In this document: piece after piece, positions 24,918 to 32,711 of the stretch
How the letters are laid out: the number at the start of each line of letters is the position of its first letter
How positions within the stretch are numbered: position 1 is the first letter of the stretch
From: Trueperella abortisuis
Lineage (GTDB): Bacteria; Actinomycetota; Actinomycetes; Actinomycetales; Actinomycetaceae
Assembly: GCF_030811095.1 (NCBI RefSeq)
Contig: NZ_JAUSQL010000001.1
Location: 1,860,001 to 1,924,000, forward strand
Direction: 5' to 3'
Length of the DNA: 64,000 nucleotides
The notes under the pieces: model-generated
Database searches by the model: none
Seen by the model: the letters and a program-made list of their open reading frames with translations, nothing else
What the model was told of the DNA's origin: nothing
Program-made: the position numbers and the translations under genes

Positions 24918-26355
24918 TTACCCAATACACCACCTTCCCTGACTGGCTCATTCCGATCACAACCCGATGTCCATGACCGTACCGACTAACATATTCACGA
25001 AGCAACGTTTCCAGTCTATCATCACTGACTTCTGCATTCGTGAGAAAGGCGAGGTTTTCTGACTGCGATCTCGAGCGACCAAGTGAAGTTTTGAAATTAT
25101 CCAGCTTGGCAGACTTCTGCAATTTGAACTCGATAGTTTCTGCAAACGTTTCAAAAATGGCGTCTGGGCTCTTGATTTTGTCTGCTCCCGGGCCACTTGC
25201 TTCCTGAATGGAATACAGACCTATATCTACATGCCGGGCAAAATGTTCTGCAACAGTCCGTGTATCTTTTTCAAAATACCGCCACGGGTCTGTGGCTGGC
25301 GCGATTCTCTTAGCCGGTATCGATGCAGCAGTGGGCGCTCTAAACGAGTTGGTGCCCTCCCTCATCGGCTCATGGATGAGCTTCGCATCAGGAGCCAAGT
25401 CAAGCGCACGGGCAAGATTGCTGTAACCATCGGACGATTCGCTGTTCCCGTTTGGCAGCTTCGGCGGCTTGGCCCCGCCACCACCGAGGCCCGTGGCTAG
25501 CTTGATCTTCTCCCGGCGGCACCGGGTTGACTCCTTCGCTTTGACCCACGCCGGTGAACGAAACTGTGAGTCCTTGGCGAACACGCCGTCGTTAAACAAG
25601 CCCGGGTTGTTGCGCCGCATCCGAGCCAAAATCTGGTTTTCACCGGCAGCCGTACGCGCCCACGAACGCCCGAACTCTTCTTCAGCATCCAAGGCCGCCT
25701 GCATGTATGAGGCCCGATAGAGGGCTTCTTCCTCCGTCGGCTCCCACTCATGCAGCACTAACTCAGCCGTACACCCACAATGGTTATGGGCCCTGAACTG
25801 GACGGACTGTTCTTGGTATACCGGGCCGCGGCCCACCAGCATCGCACAAAACGCACACGGGGCACCATCCGATACCCGCCGCCACCGGCCACGCCTACCC
25901 GAATACTTAAACGAGGAGGTGGTGATTGTCTGCCTGCCCGCATCGAGCACCAACTGGCCAAGCTTGCCATAAGTGATCGCGGACTGGATTCGCCAGGCTT
26001 CCTCCGGGCTCATACCCGCCGCAATCCGGGCCTTGGTCATCACCACCGTGTCCGTGTATGCTTCACGGGCGATACGCTGCTGGTCAAACTCCGGGGCGCC
26101 AGCCACGAGTTCCACCCCGGCCTCTGCGAGCCCGTACTCGGCCACATACGCTCCGGCTAGCCTGGCCGAGGTGTCCACTCCCGCGTTTGCTAGCACGCTC
26201 CTACCCACAAACCACCGTGGGAATGAGCCCGTCAGGTTGTCAAGATCCATCAGCCCATCAAGCGCGGTTGCTGCCTGCTCGATCGTGGCCCGCAAGATCA
26301 CCTGGTCCCTGCGATGGGTGTCAGTAAGCTCCCTGCCCGCCTGCGTTTTGGCCAT
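24904..26355 (-). CDS. MuF-type capsid protein fused to a C-terminal nuclease-like toxin domain
   Basis: Residues 1-285 are a MuF/minor capsid domain: a helical region, then CxxC (PCAFCAML, C167/C170), RGPVY and HNHCGC (190-195), the signature of phage proteins packaged in the head. A Gly-rich linker (GGGGAKPPKLPNG, about 291-303) leads to an unrelated 140-residue domain. This has SPDAIF (D398), ETIEFK (E409/K411) and TSLGRSRSQSEN, the D...ExK spacing of a PD-(D/E)xK-type nuclease, like CdiA-CT toxins. The ORF ends with VNDRR overlapping the candidate immunity gene. The 3' third is more AT-rich than the rest, a sign that it was acquired as a cassette. Confidence 0.8.
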   Translation of the reverse strand: MAKTQAGRELTDTHRRDQVILRATIEQAATALDGLMDLDNLTGSFPRWFVGRSVLANAGVDTSARLAGAYVAEYGLAEAGVELVAGAPEFDQQRIAREAYTDTVVMTKARIAAGMSPEEAWRIQSAITYGKLGQLVLDAGRQTITTSSFKYSGRRGRWRRVSDGAPCAFCAMLVGRGPVYQEQSVQFRAHNHCGCTAELVLHEWEPTEEEALYRASYMQAALDAEEEFGRSWARTAAGENQILARMRRNNPGLFNDGVFAKDSQFRSPAWVKAKESTRCRREKIKLATGLGGGGAKPPKLPNGNSESSDGYSNLARALDLAPDAKLIHEPMREGTNSFRAPTAASIPAKRIAPATDPWRYFEKDTRTVAEHFARHVDIGLYSIQEASGPGADKIKSPDAIFETFAETIEFKLQKSAKLDNFKTSLGRSRSQSENLAFLTNAEVSDDRLETLLREYVSRYGHGHRVVIGMSQSGKVVYWVNDRR

Positions 26356-27709
26356 AGATTTGCCTTTCCAGAACGTCTACCAGCCGCCCAGCCTCCGAGC
26401 CCGACCCTAGATGCGCCTTCCAGTCCGCCACCCGCTCCGACGAAAGCCCCGGGATCATCTCCACCAGCAACTCTGGCGGGATACCGAGCTGGCCAAGCTT
26501 GAACAGGCCATCGGCGGTGGCAGATAGGGCCCGTGATTCGGTGTCTTCCCAGCCCACTGTGATATCAAACCTGCCGGCGTCGTCTTCACGGCCTTCAGCA
26601 TGCGCGGCAAGACGCAGCACGCGTGCCACGCCAACACCATTGGAGCGCTGTTTTTGTGCCACCTTCTGGCGCTGCATCGACCTCGCTTCGAGCAGGGCCT
26701 CGGCAGACAGGTTCACTAGTTGGCCGCCGTTGAGCGCCCATACCGGCGTCTGGGAGACCGCCGCCAAAGTATCCCGGTCCGCCTCAGCTGCCTTGAGCAG
26801 ACCATCGAGCGAGGTCTCCGGCAGGGTGCCGAACTGGACACCCGCCCCACCCACGAGAATGTCATTATGTGCGAGCTTCTGGCGCTGCTCGGCCGCATCC
26901 TGCGAATCGAGTGGTTCTTCCATACCGGTCGCATAACGCACCTTCCACGAGTTGTAGTGCTGGGCCATGAGCCGATCTAGCGTGGTCTTCTCAAGCCGGC
27001 CTGCCACGCCCCGGTATTTCTCCACCTCGCCACGTGAACGGGCTTCTAAGTCCAGGTCGTTGGAGAACGTGACTACGGGGCACACGCCCATGCCGTGCTC
27101 ACGATATTCCACATAGGTCAACCCACCCGTGGTCGTGTCGCGGGTCAGATAGTGCACGGCCTGCTCGTCGTACACGCGTAGCCCCGTCCATGCGTTGACA
27201 TCTCCGATCAGCCGGATCGCCCACAGCGGGTACTCGTCCTCCAGCGGGTCACCCCATTTGACGAATAGCTGGCGGGGTGAGAACGGGAGCAGCGAAGCGA
27301 CACCGCGCTGGCCGTGAGGCCGCAGCGCCCGATCCGGTAGCACGAGCATGTGTGACTGCCCGTATGCCAGCCCGGCATGCCACAGGGCGTACTGCTTGGA
27401 CGGCATGCCGTTCGCGTCCCATGGGCGGCGCAGCCGCGAGGCCGCAGTATCATCGCCGGGCACGCTAATCCGCCCGACGATCATCTGCTGAGCCACCTCA
27501 GCCACGATCAGTTCAAGAATCGGGGTCACCGAGAGTTCCCCGAGTCGGCCTTTTTCCGTATTCGGCGCGGTATGCGCACGCCGATACGTGTCCATCGGGT
27601 TATCTGCTGTCAGCCATTGATCTACCTGGTCTAACTCGACCTGCCGGGCGCCAATCCCGGCAAGTTCATCATTGACCAGATCGACGACGGCGGCAGGTGT
27701 CATTACCAT
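26321..27709 (-). CDS. Portal protein
   Basis: The 462-residue product starts at ATG 27709, overlapping the terminase stop. It has the portal-typical start (DLVNDELAGIGARQVELDQV), a central stem region (EYREHGMGVCPVVTFSNDLD), and a C-terminal wing with QTPVWALNGGQLVNLSAEAL, as in SPP1/actinophage portals. Twelve copies form the DNA channel at one capsid vertex. Overlap with the MuF gene is 35 bp. Confidence 0.88.
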   Translation of the reverse strand: MVMTPAAVVDLVNDELAGIGARQVELDQVDQWLTADNPMDTYRRAHTAPNTEKGRLGELSVTPILELIVAEVAQQMIVGRISVPGDDTAASRLRRPWDANGMPSKQYALWHAGLAYGQSHMLVLPDRALRPHGQRGVASLLPFSPRQLFVKWGDPLEDEYPLWAIRLIGDVNAWTGLRVYDEQAVHYLTRDTTTGGLTYVEYREHGMGVCPVVTFSNDLDLEARSRGEVEKYRGVAGRLEKTTLDRLMAQHYNSWKVRYATGMEEPLDSQDAAEQRQKLAHNDILVGGAGVQFGTLPETSLDGLLKAAEADRDTLAAVSQTPVWALNGGQLVNLSAEALLEARSMQRQKVAQKQRSNGVGVARVLRLAAHAEGREDDAGRFDITVGWEDTESRALSATADGLFKLGQLGIPPELLVEMIPGLSSERVADWKAHLGSGSEAGRLVDVLERQIYGQNAGGQGAY

Positions 27710-29499
27710 ATTCGGCCAGCTCCCCTCCTGCGCGTCTTGCGCGAATTCAACACCAGGCGACGCACGAGCCGGGCGCCTACCATGCACACTGCTAAATCGA
27801 TCTTTCTGCGTGATTCGGGATGTTCTTTCGCGATCGACATCCCATACCTGGTTGGGTAGCGTTTAGCGGCAAGCACGTGCCTGCGTAGCCGGGCGTCCGC
27901 GTCATGCGTGAACGCCCCGTCGATCATTTCCTGCTCGGTCACTGACACATGCTGCACGAACGGCTTGAGCGCCGCCGAGGTGGCCATGTCGAACATGACC
28001 GAATGCCGGTCACGTCCTGGACGCGCGTCAACGGCGTATTGGGCGCCCCACCGCCGGTGCCAGCCATCAACGACGCCATCCCAATACGGCAACTGGGATT
28101 CATCTTCGAACACGTGCGCGGGGTCAGCGAAGAACGCCACCACCCGGTACCGGTCGTGAGCCTCCTCCACCACACGGTCAACATCCTCGCGTGGAACCCT
28201 CCAGCCCTGACCGAGCTTGCCTGCCGGGCGCTGCCACATGCCAAGCACGAACACGTGCCCGTCCACCACCCGGCAGCCCACAAGCCCGGTCGCATCATCA
28301 GACTTTGAGGCGTCAAAGAAAAGCACGATCTCTTCACCGGCCTCCACCACCACCTCAGCATCAGCCAACGAATCGAAAATCTGTGCCGTCGTCCACGCAT
28401 CCGCCTCAGCCTGGATCTGGTTCAACCACTTGCGCCGAGACTCAGACGGGGCGTTCGTGGGGTTGAACACCGATTTTTTCACCCGCTCCGGATCGATCCA
28501 CACCGAATCCCCACGAATGATCGGAATCCACTCATCAACGCCTTCCCCGTTGAGCTCTGCCGACGGGGCGGCCTCAAGCGAATCATAAAGCAGACCAAAA
28601 TCTTCACGCCGGGCCTCCACCAGCTCCCCGCCCTGCCACTGATCCTGAGTCTCTTCCCAGCCCTCACGCACCCGCTGCCCGACCGAGTCCTCACCCTCAC
28701 GGTAAGCATTGCAAATATCGAGCACGCGAGCTGGCCGATCCCCACGGGCCTTAGTCACGTTGCCATCGATCACTCCGGCCAACTCGTGGCCCTGATTCGA
28801 CGAATTCCAATTCTGAGTCTCATTCCTGACCGCGAACGTTACACGGTTACCCTCCGCCGCCAAATGTGAAGCGGTGACGGCCTCAATGCGCACCGAATCA
28901 CCAAGTGCCCACACATTATTCCGACCAACCTGAATCCCGAAGTGCTTTCGGGCCTGCGGGCCGAACAGGCCAGGAAACAACGACATCGTGTTCTTCGTCT
29001 GCTCTTGCGAGACCGCGAAATTCTGCACCCAGGCGGCAGGGTTAGCCACCATGATCGGCTGCCCGTCATCACCGACCCCGTCCGAGACCGACGGGCCAAG
29101 AAAATGAGCGGCCTCCAACGCCGCCGCATACGGATCCTTACCCCACCCCTTCAACCGCTGCAGCACCGCCGACGGGTGCACGAACGTGCCAAGACCAGGC
29201 TCAGTGGCAAAGAACCACAGCGTGAACCTAGCTTGCTCCATCGTGAACCGCCACGGCTCACCATCGGGGTTATTCAACCACAACCCGCACCAGGCCAGCA
29301 CATCCCAGCCGCCAGTGAACTCAGGTAACACCCACCCGTTCTCGTCAAACTTCCATGTTGGGCCAACAATCACTGGCTCATGGAGCCATTCCGGGCGCGG
29401 CGCACCAGGAACATGCTCCCGGTACCAGTCCTTAATCTCGCGCAACTCCATGTCACGGTTACGGATTAGCCCACCATGGCCGCCCCTTAAGACAGCCAC
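27703..29499 (-). CDS. Terminase large subunit
   Basis: The packaging motor ATPase/nuclease has 598 residues from GTG 29499, which has GGGAG 9 nt upstream; an upstream in-frame start overlaps the small subunit. The N-terminal half has the ATPase region (VSQEQTKNTMSLFPGLFGPQ). The C-terminal nuclease half begins with LFFDASKSDDATGLVGCRVV, where the first acidic residue (FFDAS) is a metal ligand, and continues to FFADPAHVFEDESQ. It lies right after the small subunit. Confidence 0.9.
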   Translation of the reverse strand: MAVLRGGHGGLIRNRDMELREIKDWYREHVPGAPRPEWLHEPVIVGPTWKFDENGWVLPEFTGGWDVLAWCGLWLNNPDGEPWRFTMEQARFTLWFFATEPGLGTFVHPSAVLQRLKGWGKDPYAAALEAAHFLGPSVSDGVGDDGQPIMVANPAAWVQNFAVSQEQTKNTMSLFPGLFGPQARKHFGIQVGRNNVWALGDSVRIEAVTASHLAAEGNRVTFAVRNETQNWNSSNQGHELAGVIDGNVTKARGDRPARVLDICNAYREGEDSVGQRVREGWEETQDQWQGGELVEARREDFGLLYDSLEAAPSAELNGEGVDEWIPIIRGDSVWIDPERVKKSVFNPTNAPSESRRKWLNQIQAEADAWTTAQIFDSLADAEVVVEAGEEIVLFFDASKSDDATGLVGCRVVDGHVFVLGMWQRPAGKLGQGWRVPREDVDRVVEEAHDRYRVVAFFADPAHVFEDESQLPYWDGVVDGWHRRWGAQYAVDARPGRDRHSVMFDMATSAALKPFVQHVSVTEQEMIDGAFTHDADARLRRHVLAAKRYPTRYGMSIAKEHPESRRKIDLAVCMVGARLVRRLVLNSRKTRRRGAGRIW

Positions 29500-29504
29500 A
29501 CCTA

Positions 29505-29900
29505 TCAGCTCCCGTACGACTTGGCCCACCGCGACTGCGCAGCCGCCCGATGCTGATTGACATCAGACACAGCCCGCAACCCAGCCTCACCCTCCACCGG
29601 CGAAGCCGCCGGCTCAACATCGGGTAGGTCAAGGCCGCGCATCAGCGTGGAAAACAGGGCCCGCTGCTGACGAACCTCGGACGCTAGAGGGTGCGCCACC
29701 GGCTGACCCATCGAGCCTTTGACCATCACACCATCACGCTTGATCCGCCGGCGCATCTGCTGAATCAGATCCAGGGTATGGCACGCTTCGCCCAACACGC
29801 GCAGCTCATGCTCACCCATATCGTAGACCGCGAGCGTCTCATCCCACAGCCGGGACCCGAGCTCACCGAGCGCCTCGGGCCGCTTCACATTCTTTCCCAT
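29505..29900 (-). CDS. Terminase small subunit
   Basis: The 131-residue helical protein starts at ATG 29900 (MGKNVKRPEALGELGSRLWD) with GGAGGTG 9 nt upstream. The segment YDMGEHELRVLGEACHTLDL resembles the P27-family small terminase core, which recognises the packaging site. The C-terminal helix ends QHRAAAQSRWAKSYGS. It lies between the PrimPol-like gene and the large subunit. Confidence 0.82.
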   Translation of the reverse strand: MGKNVKRPEALGELGSRLWDETLAVYDMGEHELRVLGEACHTLDLIQQMRRRIKRDGVMVKGSMGQPVAHPLASEVRQQRALFSTLMRGLDLPDVEPAASPVEGEAGLRAVSDVNQHRAAAQSRWAKSYGS

Positions 29901-29959
29901 TCCACTGCACCTCCACAGGGTACGCGCACCGTGCACGCACCCAAGGCGAGCACAGTGGC

Positions 29960-30499
29960 TTAGTACTTCAACGGGAGCCCCGTCACGCAAATAAACCGGC
30001 CAGAATCAGGCGGATAGATCTCAATCTTTCGCTCCCCATCCCGAATCACACGCCCCGAACCGGGGCCCATCGGCGTGAAAATGTGGACGCCGGTCCCAGA
30101 GGGGGAAACCTCAATCCACACCGCGCTAGCCACATGCTCATCAATGACCTCTTGCGCCCAGGGGGCTATCACCCCATCGGTGATGCACTCGTCAAGGTCG
30201 ATACAGCCGATCCCGCCACCGAGGACGAAGCCTTTACGAAGCTCACCACGCACCTGAGCAAACGCCACCCACGTGCCCGGATCGGTTGAGGACGCCGGCG
30301 TGCCATCCGGTTGGATCGGGAGTTTCGACCAGCCACCACGACGCTTGAACGGCTTCCACAACACCCACCTATCCTGGCGGGTCATCGCTCGTGGTGGTGG
30401 TGGGCGCCGGTTGCCCATGACGCGACACGAGGTGGAGCAGTAGCGGGCGTTGGCGCGCTTGCCCTCGATGTTGATGCCGCAGTGGCCGCAGGTCCTCAT
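29960..30499 (-). CDS. Zinc finger plus PrimPol-like domain protein
   Basis: The 179-residue protein (start ATG 30499) opens with a CxxC...CxxxC zinc finger (RTCGHCGINIEGKRANARYC) of the type found in phage DNA-binding proteins. The remainder resembles the front part of a primase-polymerase (AEP) domain: LGGGIGCIDLDECI, WIEVSPSGTGVHIFTPMGPG, ERKIEIYPPDSGRFICVTG. In complete PrimPols these motifs carry the catalytic acidic and His residues; IDLDE and SPSGTGVHI are present. It stands alone at the right end of the late operon, far from the helicase. Confidence 0.7.
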   Translation of the reverse strand: MRTCGHCGINIEGKRANARYCSTSCRVMGNRRPPPPRAMTRQDRWVLWKPFKRRGGWSKLPIQPDGTPASSTDPGTWVAFAQVRGELRKGFVLGGGIGCIDLDECITDGVIAPWAQEVIDEHVASAVWIEVSPSGTGVHIFTPMGPGSGRVIRDGERKIEIYPPDSGRFICVTGLPLKY

Positions 30500-30832
30500 A
30501 CCCAAACCCTACCATAGTTTACGGTTAACTCGCACTATGTAGCCACTTTCATGCATTCGAGACGAAAGGGGCCCAGAAACCGCAATATCGGCATGATACA
30601 ACACGACAACCACGCCAAACACACGCCCCACAATCGGCTAAAACACGCGGAAAAGTTGAATAGATCAGAATCCCCCGAAGAAAAAACGTGGTACGATCGC
30701 ACGCAGGATCTCGACTGCTATCCCGGCGGTTTACCGGGCAGGGCGGGGAGGGGAGACCTGCCCCCCTTAGTCTAAACTACGACACAATAAAAAAGAAACA
30801 CTTTTCCGATTTCATATCCGCGACAGCTTCGC
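30500..30832. other. Non-coding packaging-region gap with G-quadruplex-like run
   Basis: No ORF in this 333-bp gap looks coding. It is AT-rich around 30500-30690 and has a GC-rich core at 30722-30766. The core holds a CCCGG/CCGGG hairpin (30722-30738), a GGGCAGG/CCTGCCC inverted repeat (30736-30742 with 30757-30763), and four G-runs. It lies between the HNH gene and the small terminase block, where cos phages often place their cohesive-end site. The cos suggestion is inference. Confidence 0.5.
30736..30753 (+). other. G-quadruplex motif
   Basis: The plus strand holds four runs of three to four G separated by loops of 2, 1 and 1 nt (GGG-CA-GGG-C-GGGG-A-GGGG). This fits the canonical intrastrand G4 pattern and overlaps the left arm of an inverted repeat. 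Confidence 0.6.
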
Positions 30833-31129
30833 TCAGCCTTTCAAACCTGGATGCTTTTCTGCAGGTCTTAGCCGCGTGCGAGCCCGGCTGCGCGCTGCGG
30901 CCTCCCGTGCAGTCTTAGCCTGGTGACAAGCTTTCGATAGCCATTGCAGATTTGCGAGGCTGTGATCGTCGCCGGGAATGATGTGGTCGCATTCGGCGCC
31001 GGTGCCGGGGCATCGTGGGTGGTGGTGGGTGGCCTGGCATTGCCCATGGGCTCGATCGCGCACTTGGGTGCGACGTTTGGCCCAGTCTTTGGGGAGTCGC
31101 TTGCTGCGCGTTGAGGTTGCCCAAGCCAT
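30833..31129 (-). CDS. HNH endonuclease
   Basis: The 98-residue protein starts at ATG 31129 (MAWATSTRSKRLPKDWAKRR) with GGTGGTGA upstream. It has the HNH core: a basic helix (RDRAHGQC), then CDHIIPGDDHSLANLQWL and ending in CHQAKT, giving H...N...H with two cysteines. In HK97-like cos phages such an HNH enzyme next to the terminase genes assists packaging-site cleavage. That is known for the family and inferred here from position. Confidence 0.88.
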   Translation of the reverse strand: MAWATSTRSKRLPKDWAKRRTQVRDRAHGQCQATHHHPRCPGTGAECDHIIPGDDHSLANLQWLSKACHQAKTAREAAARSRARTRLRPAEKHPGLKG

Positions 31130-31253
31130 TACTTCACCACCGTGGTCGGGTGTCGTGGTATGGAAAATGGGCGCACTGGACGCCCATAGCCGTGAGTATA
31201 GCACATGGGCGGGGTGTGATGGGTTTTCGTTGAGGGGCTGGTGGTGCCCCACC

Positions 31254-31282
31254 TTGCGTATGCATATATAAATGTGTATACT
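31254..31282 (+). promoter_or_regulatory. Sigma-70-type promoter for small plus-strand ORFs
   Basis: TTGCGT (31254-31259) and TATACT (31277-31282) are separated by exactly 17 bp, and TGTG precedes the -10. The first ORF starts 29 nt downstream with its own strong ribosome binding site. The sequence is among the most AT-rich in the prophage. Confidence 0.7.
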
Positions 31283-31310
31283 GGTGGTGTTGGAAGAAAG
31301 GAGGACAGCG

Positions 31311-31418
31311 ATGGACACACTAACCGGGACCGCAGCGATCATCGCGGCACTAGCCGCACTCATCAAAGCGGTAGCGGACCTTATCGAAGCCCTGACAAAG
31401 CGAAAAGATAAGAAATAA
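31311..31418 (+). CDS. 35-residue amphipathic mini-protein
   Basis: The ORF reads MDTLTGTAAIIAALAALIKA and ends VADLIEALTKRKDKK. AAAGGAGGA sits 6 nt before the ATG. An uninterrupted apolar helix of about 25 residues with a strongly basic tail resembles holin-like or type I toxin peptides and PSM-like peptides in shape. It has its own promoter and a downstream hairpin, and it runs against the direction of the late operon. No database family is claimed. Confidence 0.7.
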   Translation: MDTLTGTAAIIAALAALIKAVADLIEALTKRKDKK

Positions 31419-31424
31419 CCCGCT

Positions 31425-31454
31425 CGGCGCCCAGTCTACACCGATTGGGCGCCG
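31425..31454 (+). terminator. Hairpin after the 35-residue ORF
   Basis: A perfect 9-bp stem (31425-31433 with 31446-31454) with a 12-nt loop begins 6 nt after the stop codon. There is no T-tract, so it may attenuate rather than terminate transcription into the next two small ORFs. Confidence 0.5.
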
Positions 31455-31474
31455 CCCGCCATCGCCGAAAAACA

Positions 31475-31624
31475 ATGACCACATGGCTTATCATCTTCGC
31501 CGCAGTTCTCACGATCCTGGCCACCATCAAAGGAGCCAGCACCCTCGCGTTCATCAGCGGGGTCATCACTCTCGCGGCCACAGTCGTATCCCTCATGGCC
31601 AAGCGAGTTGATCGCCGTGAGTGA
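31475..31624 (+). CDS. 49-residue two-helix membrane protein
   Basis: The ORF reads MTTWLIIFAAVLTILATIKG followed by ASTLAFISGVITLAATVVSL and a basic end (MAKRVDRRE), which predicts two transmembrane helices with a short loop. It overlaps the next ORF by 8 bp, so the two are probably coupled. There is no clear ribosome binding site; translation may depend on the upstream mini-ORF. Function unknown. Confidence 0.6.
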   Translation: MTTWLIIFAAVLTILATIKGASTLAFISGVITLAATVVSLMAKRVDRRE

Positions 31625-31841
31625 GGTATACCTATCCCGATCCGAGTTCGCTCAGCGCATCGGCGTGAAGGTTGGCACCTTATCGCGCTACAACCTGCCA
31701 GCGCCTGACGTGATCGTCGGATCAGGCAAGCGCCCCACCTTCGGGTGGAGCAAGCACACCATCGACCAATGGCAAGCCTCCCGACCATCAGCCAGGGCAG
31801 CTACCTCCGGCGGGGTAAGGCGCGTAGCTCCGCCGTGCTGA
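31617..31841 (+). CDS. Small HTH protein (AlpA/excisionase-like)
   Basis: The 74-residue product (start GTG 31617) contains LSRSEFAQRIGVKVGTLSRY followed by DVIVGSGKRPTFGWSKHTID, the helix-turn-helix plus beta-wing of AlpA/MerR-like excisionases. The last 40 bp overlap the convergent Zn-ribbon gene. It could regulate the small plus-strand operon or assist excision; the real excisionase is not otherwise obvious. Confidence 0.65.
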   Translation: MSEVYLSRSEFAQRIGVKVGTLSRYNLPAPDVIVGSGKRPTFGWSKHTIDQWQASRPSARAATSGGVRRVAPPC

Positions 31842-32457
31842 CCAGGCCACCGTCTGGGTGGAGGTTACCCGCCCTGATATGCCATTTAATCTGGTCGCGC
31901 GTGAGACCGAATAGGGCACAGGCGGTTGCCCGGTCGACCCATAGGTCGGCGGATCGGATGCGCCACAGTGCAGCGTTTCGGACGTGCTCGACCGTGCCGG
32001 TGTAGTCGCAGGCGGGGCAGCGGTAGAGGCGCTCTGTGTGGTGCCAGTGGAGTGTGGTGGTGCCGCAGGCGGGGCATAGGTGGTCTGACGCTTCGGTGTC
32101 TGGTGCGGCCGCTGTCTTCCAGCGTGCATGGATGCGTTCGACGTCGGCTTGTAGGTCGGGCCAGGCGGCGAGTGTGGTGGCGTGCTCAGCGAGCACCACG
32201 GCCACTTTGTCGATAGGTGTCTGGCCGTGGTCGGTGTCGGCCAGGACGCCCGCGATCTGTCGCAGCTCACCGAGCTCATGTTCGAGGCGCTCGCGGGCGT
32301 AGGTGGCGCGCTCGGGGAGGCTGTCGGCTTGGGTGCCGGTGGTGTGGGCTGCCGTGTAGCGGATGGCGTGGAGGGTGGGTTCGGTGAGGTCGAGTAGGTG
32401 CTGGTAGAGGGTGGGTAGGTCGGCACAGATGGTGGTGATGGTTGGGTTTTTGTTCAT
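31801..32457 (-). CDS. Phage protein with zinc ribbon and HTH-like C-terminus
   Basis: The 218-residue product has a helical N-terminal 110 residues, a zinc ribbon (LCPACGTTTLHWHHTERLYR then CPACDY) and a C-terminal DNA-binding-like segment (RATACALFGLTRDQIKWHIR). It has GGAGAAT before the ATG. It begins the minus-strand block of the early region, divergent from hicAB. It is probably a phage regulator; the exact family is not recognised. Confidence 0.6.
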   Translation of the reverse strand: MNKNPTITTICADLPTLYQHLLDLTEPTLHAIRYTAAHTTGTQADSLPERATYARERLEHELGELRQIAGVLADTDHGQTPIDKVAVVLAEHATTLAAWPDLQADVERIHARWKTAAAPDTEASDHLCPACGTTTLHWHHTERLYRCPACDYTGTVEHVRNAALWRIRSADLWVDRATACALFGLTRDQIKWHIRAGNLHPDGGLVSTAELRALPRRR

Positions 32458-32489
32458 TACGATTCTCCTACATTAGTTGTCTATAGGGC

Positions 32490-32519
32490 TTGACTTGCGC
32501 AAGTCTATGGGGGTAGAAT
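32490..32519 (+). promoter_or_regulatory. hicAB promoter with 14-bp palindromic operator
   Basis: TTGACT (32490-32495) and TAGAAT (32514-32519) are 18 bp apart. GACTTGCGCAAGTC (32492-32505) is a perfect palindrome overlapping the -35 box, fit for autorepression by the HTH-bearing HicB. The -10 ends 6 nt before the hicA ATG and no ribosome binding site is present, so the mRNA is probably leaderless. Confidence 0.75.
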
Positions 32520-32525
32520 AAAGTT

Positions 32526-32711
32526 ATGAAGCGGAGAGACCTCATCAAACAGCTCGACAAGATCGCCAAGGCTAAGGGCGAAACGCTCCACCTAACTGAA
32601 GGAGGAAACCACACCCGGGCCACCATCGGAACCTGGAGCGAACCAATCCCCCGCCACCGCGAGGTAAACGAGCTCACCGCGAAAGCAATCATCAGAAGGG
32701 CAAAGAAATGA
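32526..32711 (+). CDS. hicA: HicA-family mRNA interferase toxin
   Basis: The 61-residue protein has the compact HicA fold signature. A basic N-terminal helix (KRRDLIKQLDKIAKAKG) is followed by a strand bearing the catalytic His in LTEGGNHTRATIG and the C-terminal PRHREVNELTAKAIIRRAKK typical of actinobacterial HicA. HicA cleaves mRNA. It overlaps hicB by 4 bp. A HicB-type partner follows, as expected. Confidence 0.85.
   Translation: MKRRDLIKQLDKIAKAKGETLHLTEGGNHTRATIGTWSEPIPRHREVNELTAKAIIRRAKK

Noticed and set aside
24904..26355. ADP-ribosyltransferase or peptidase reading of the MuF C-terminus
   Set aside because: No R-S-E triad or peptidase motif is present; the only coherent pattern is D...ExK.
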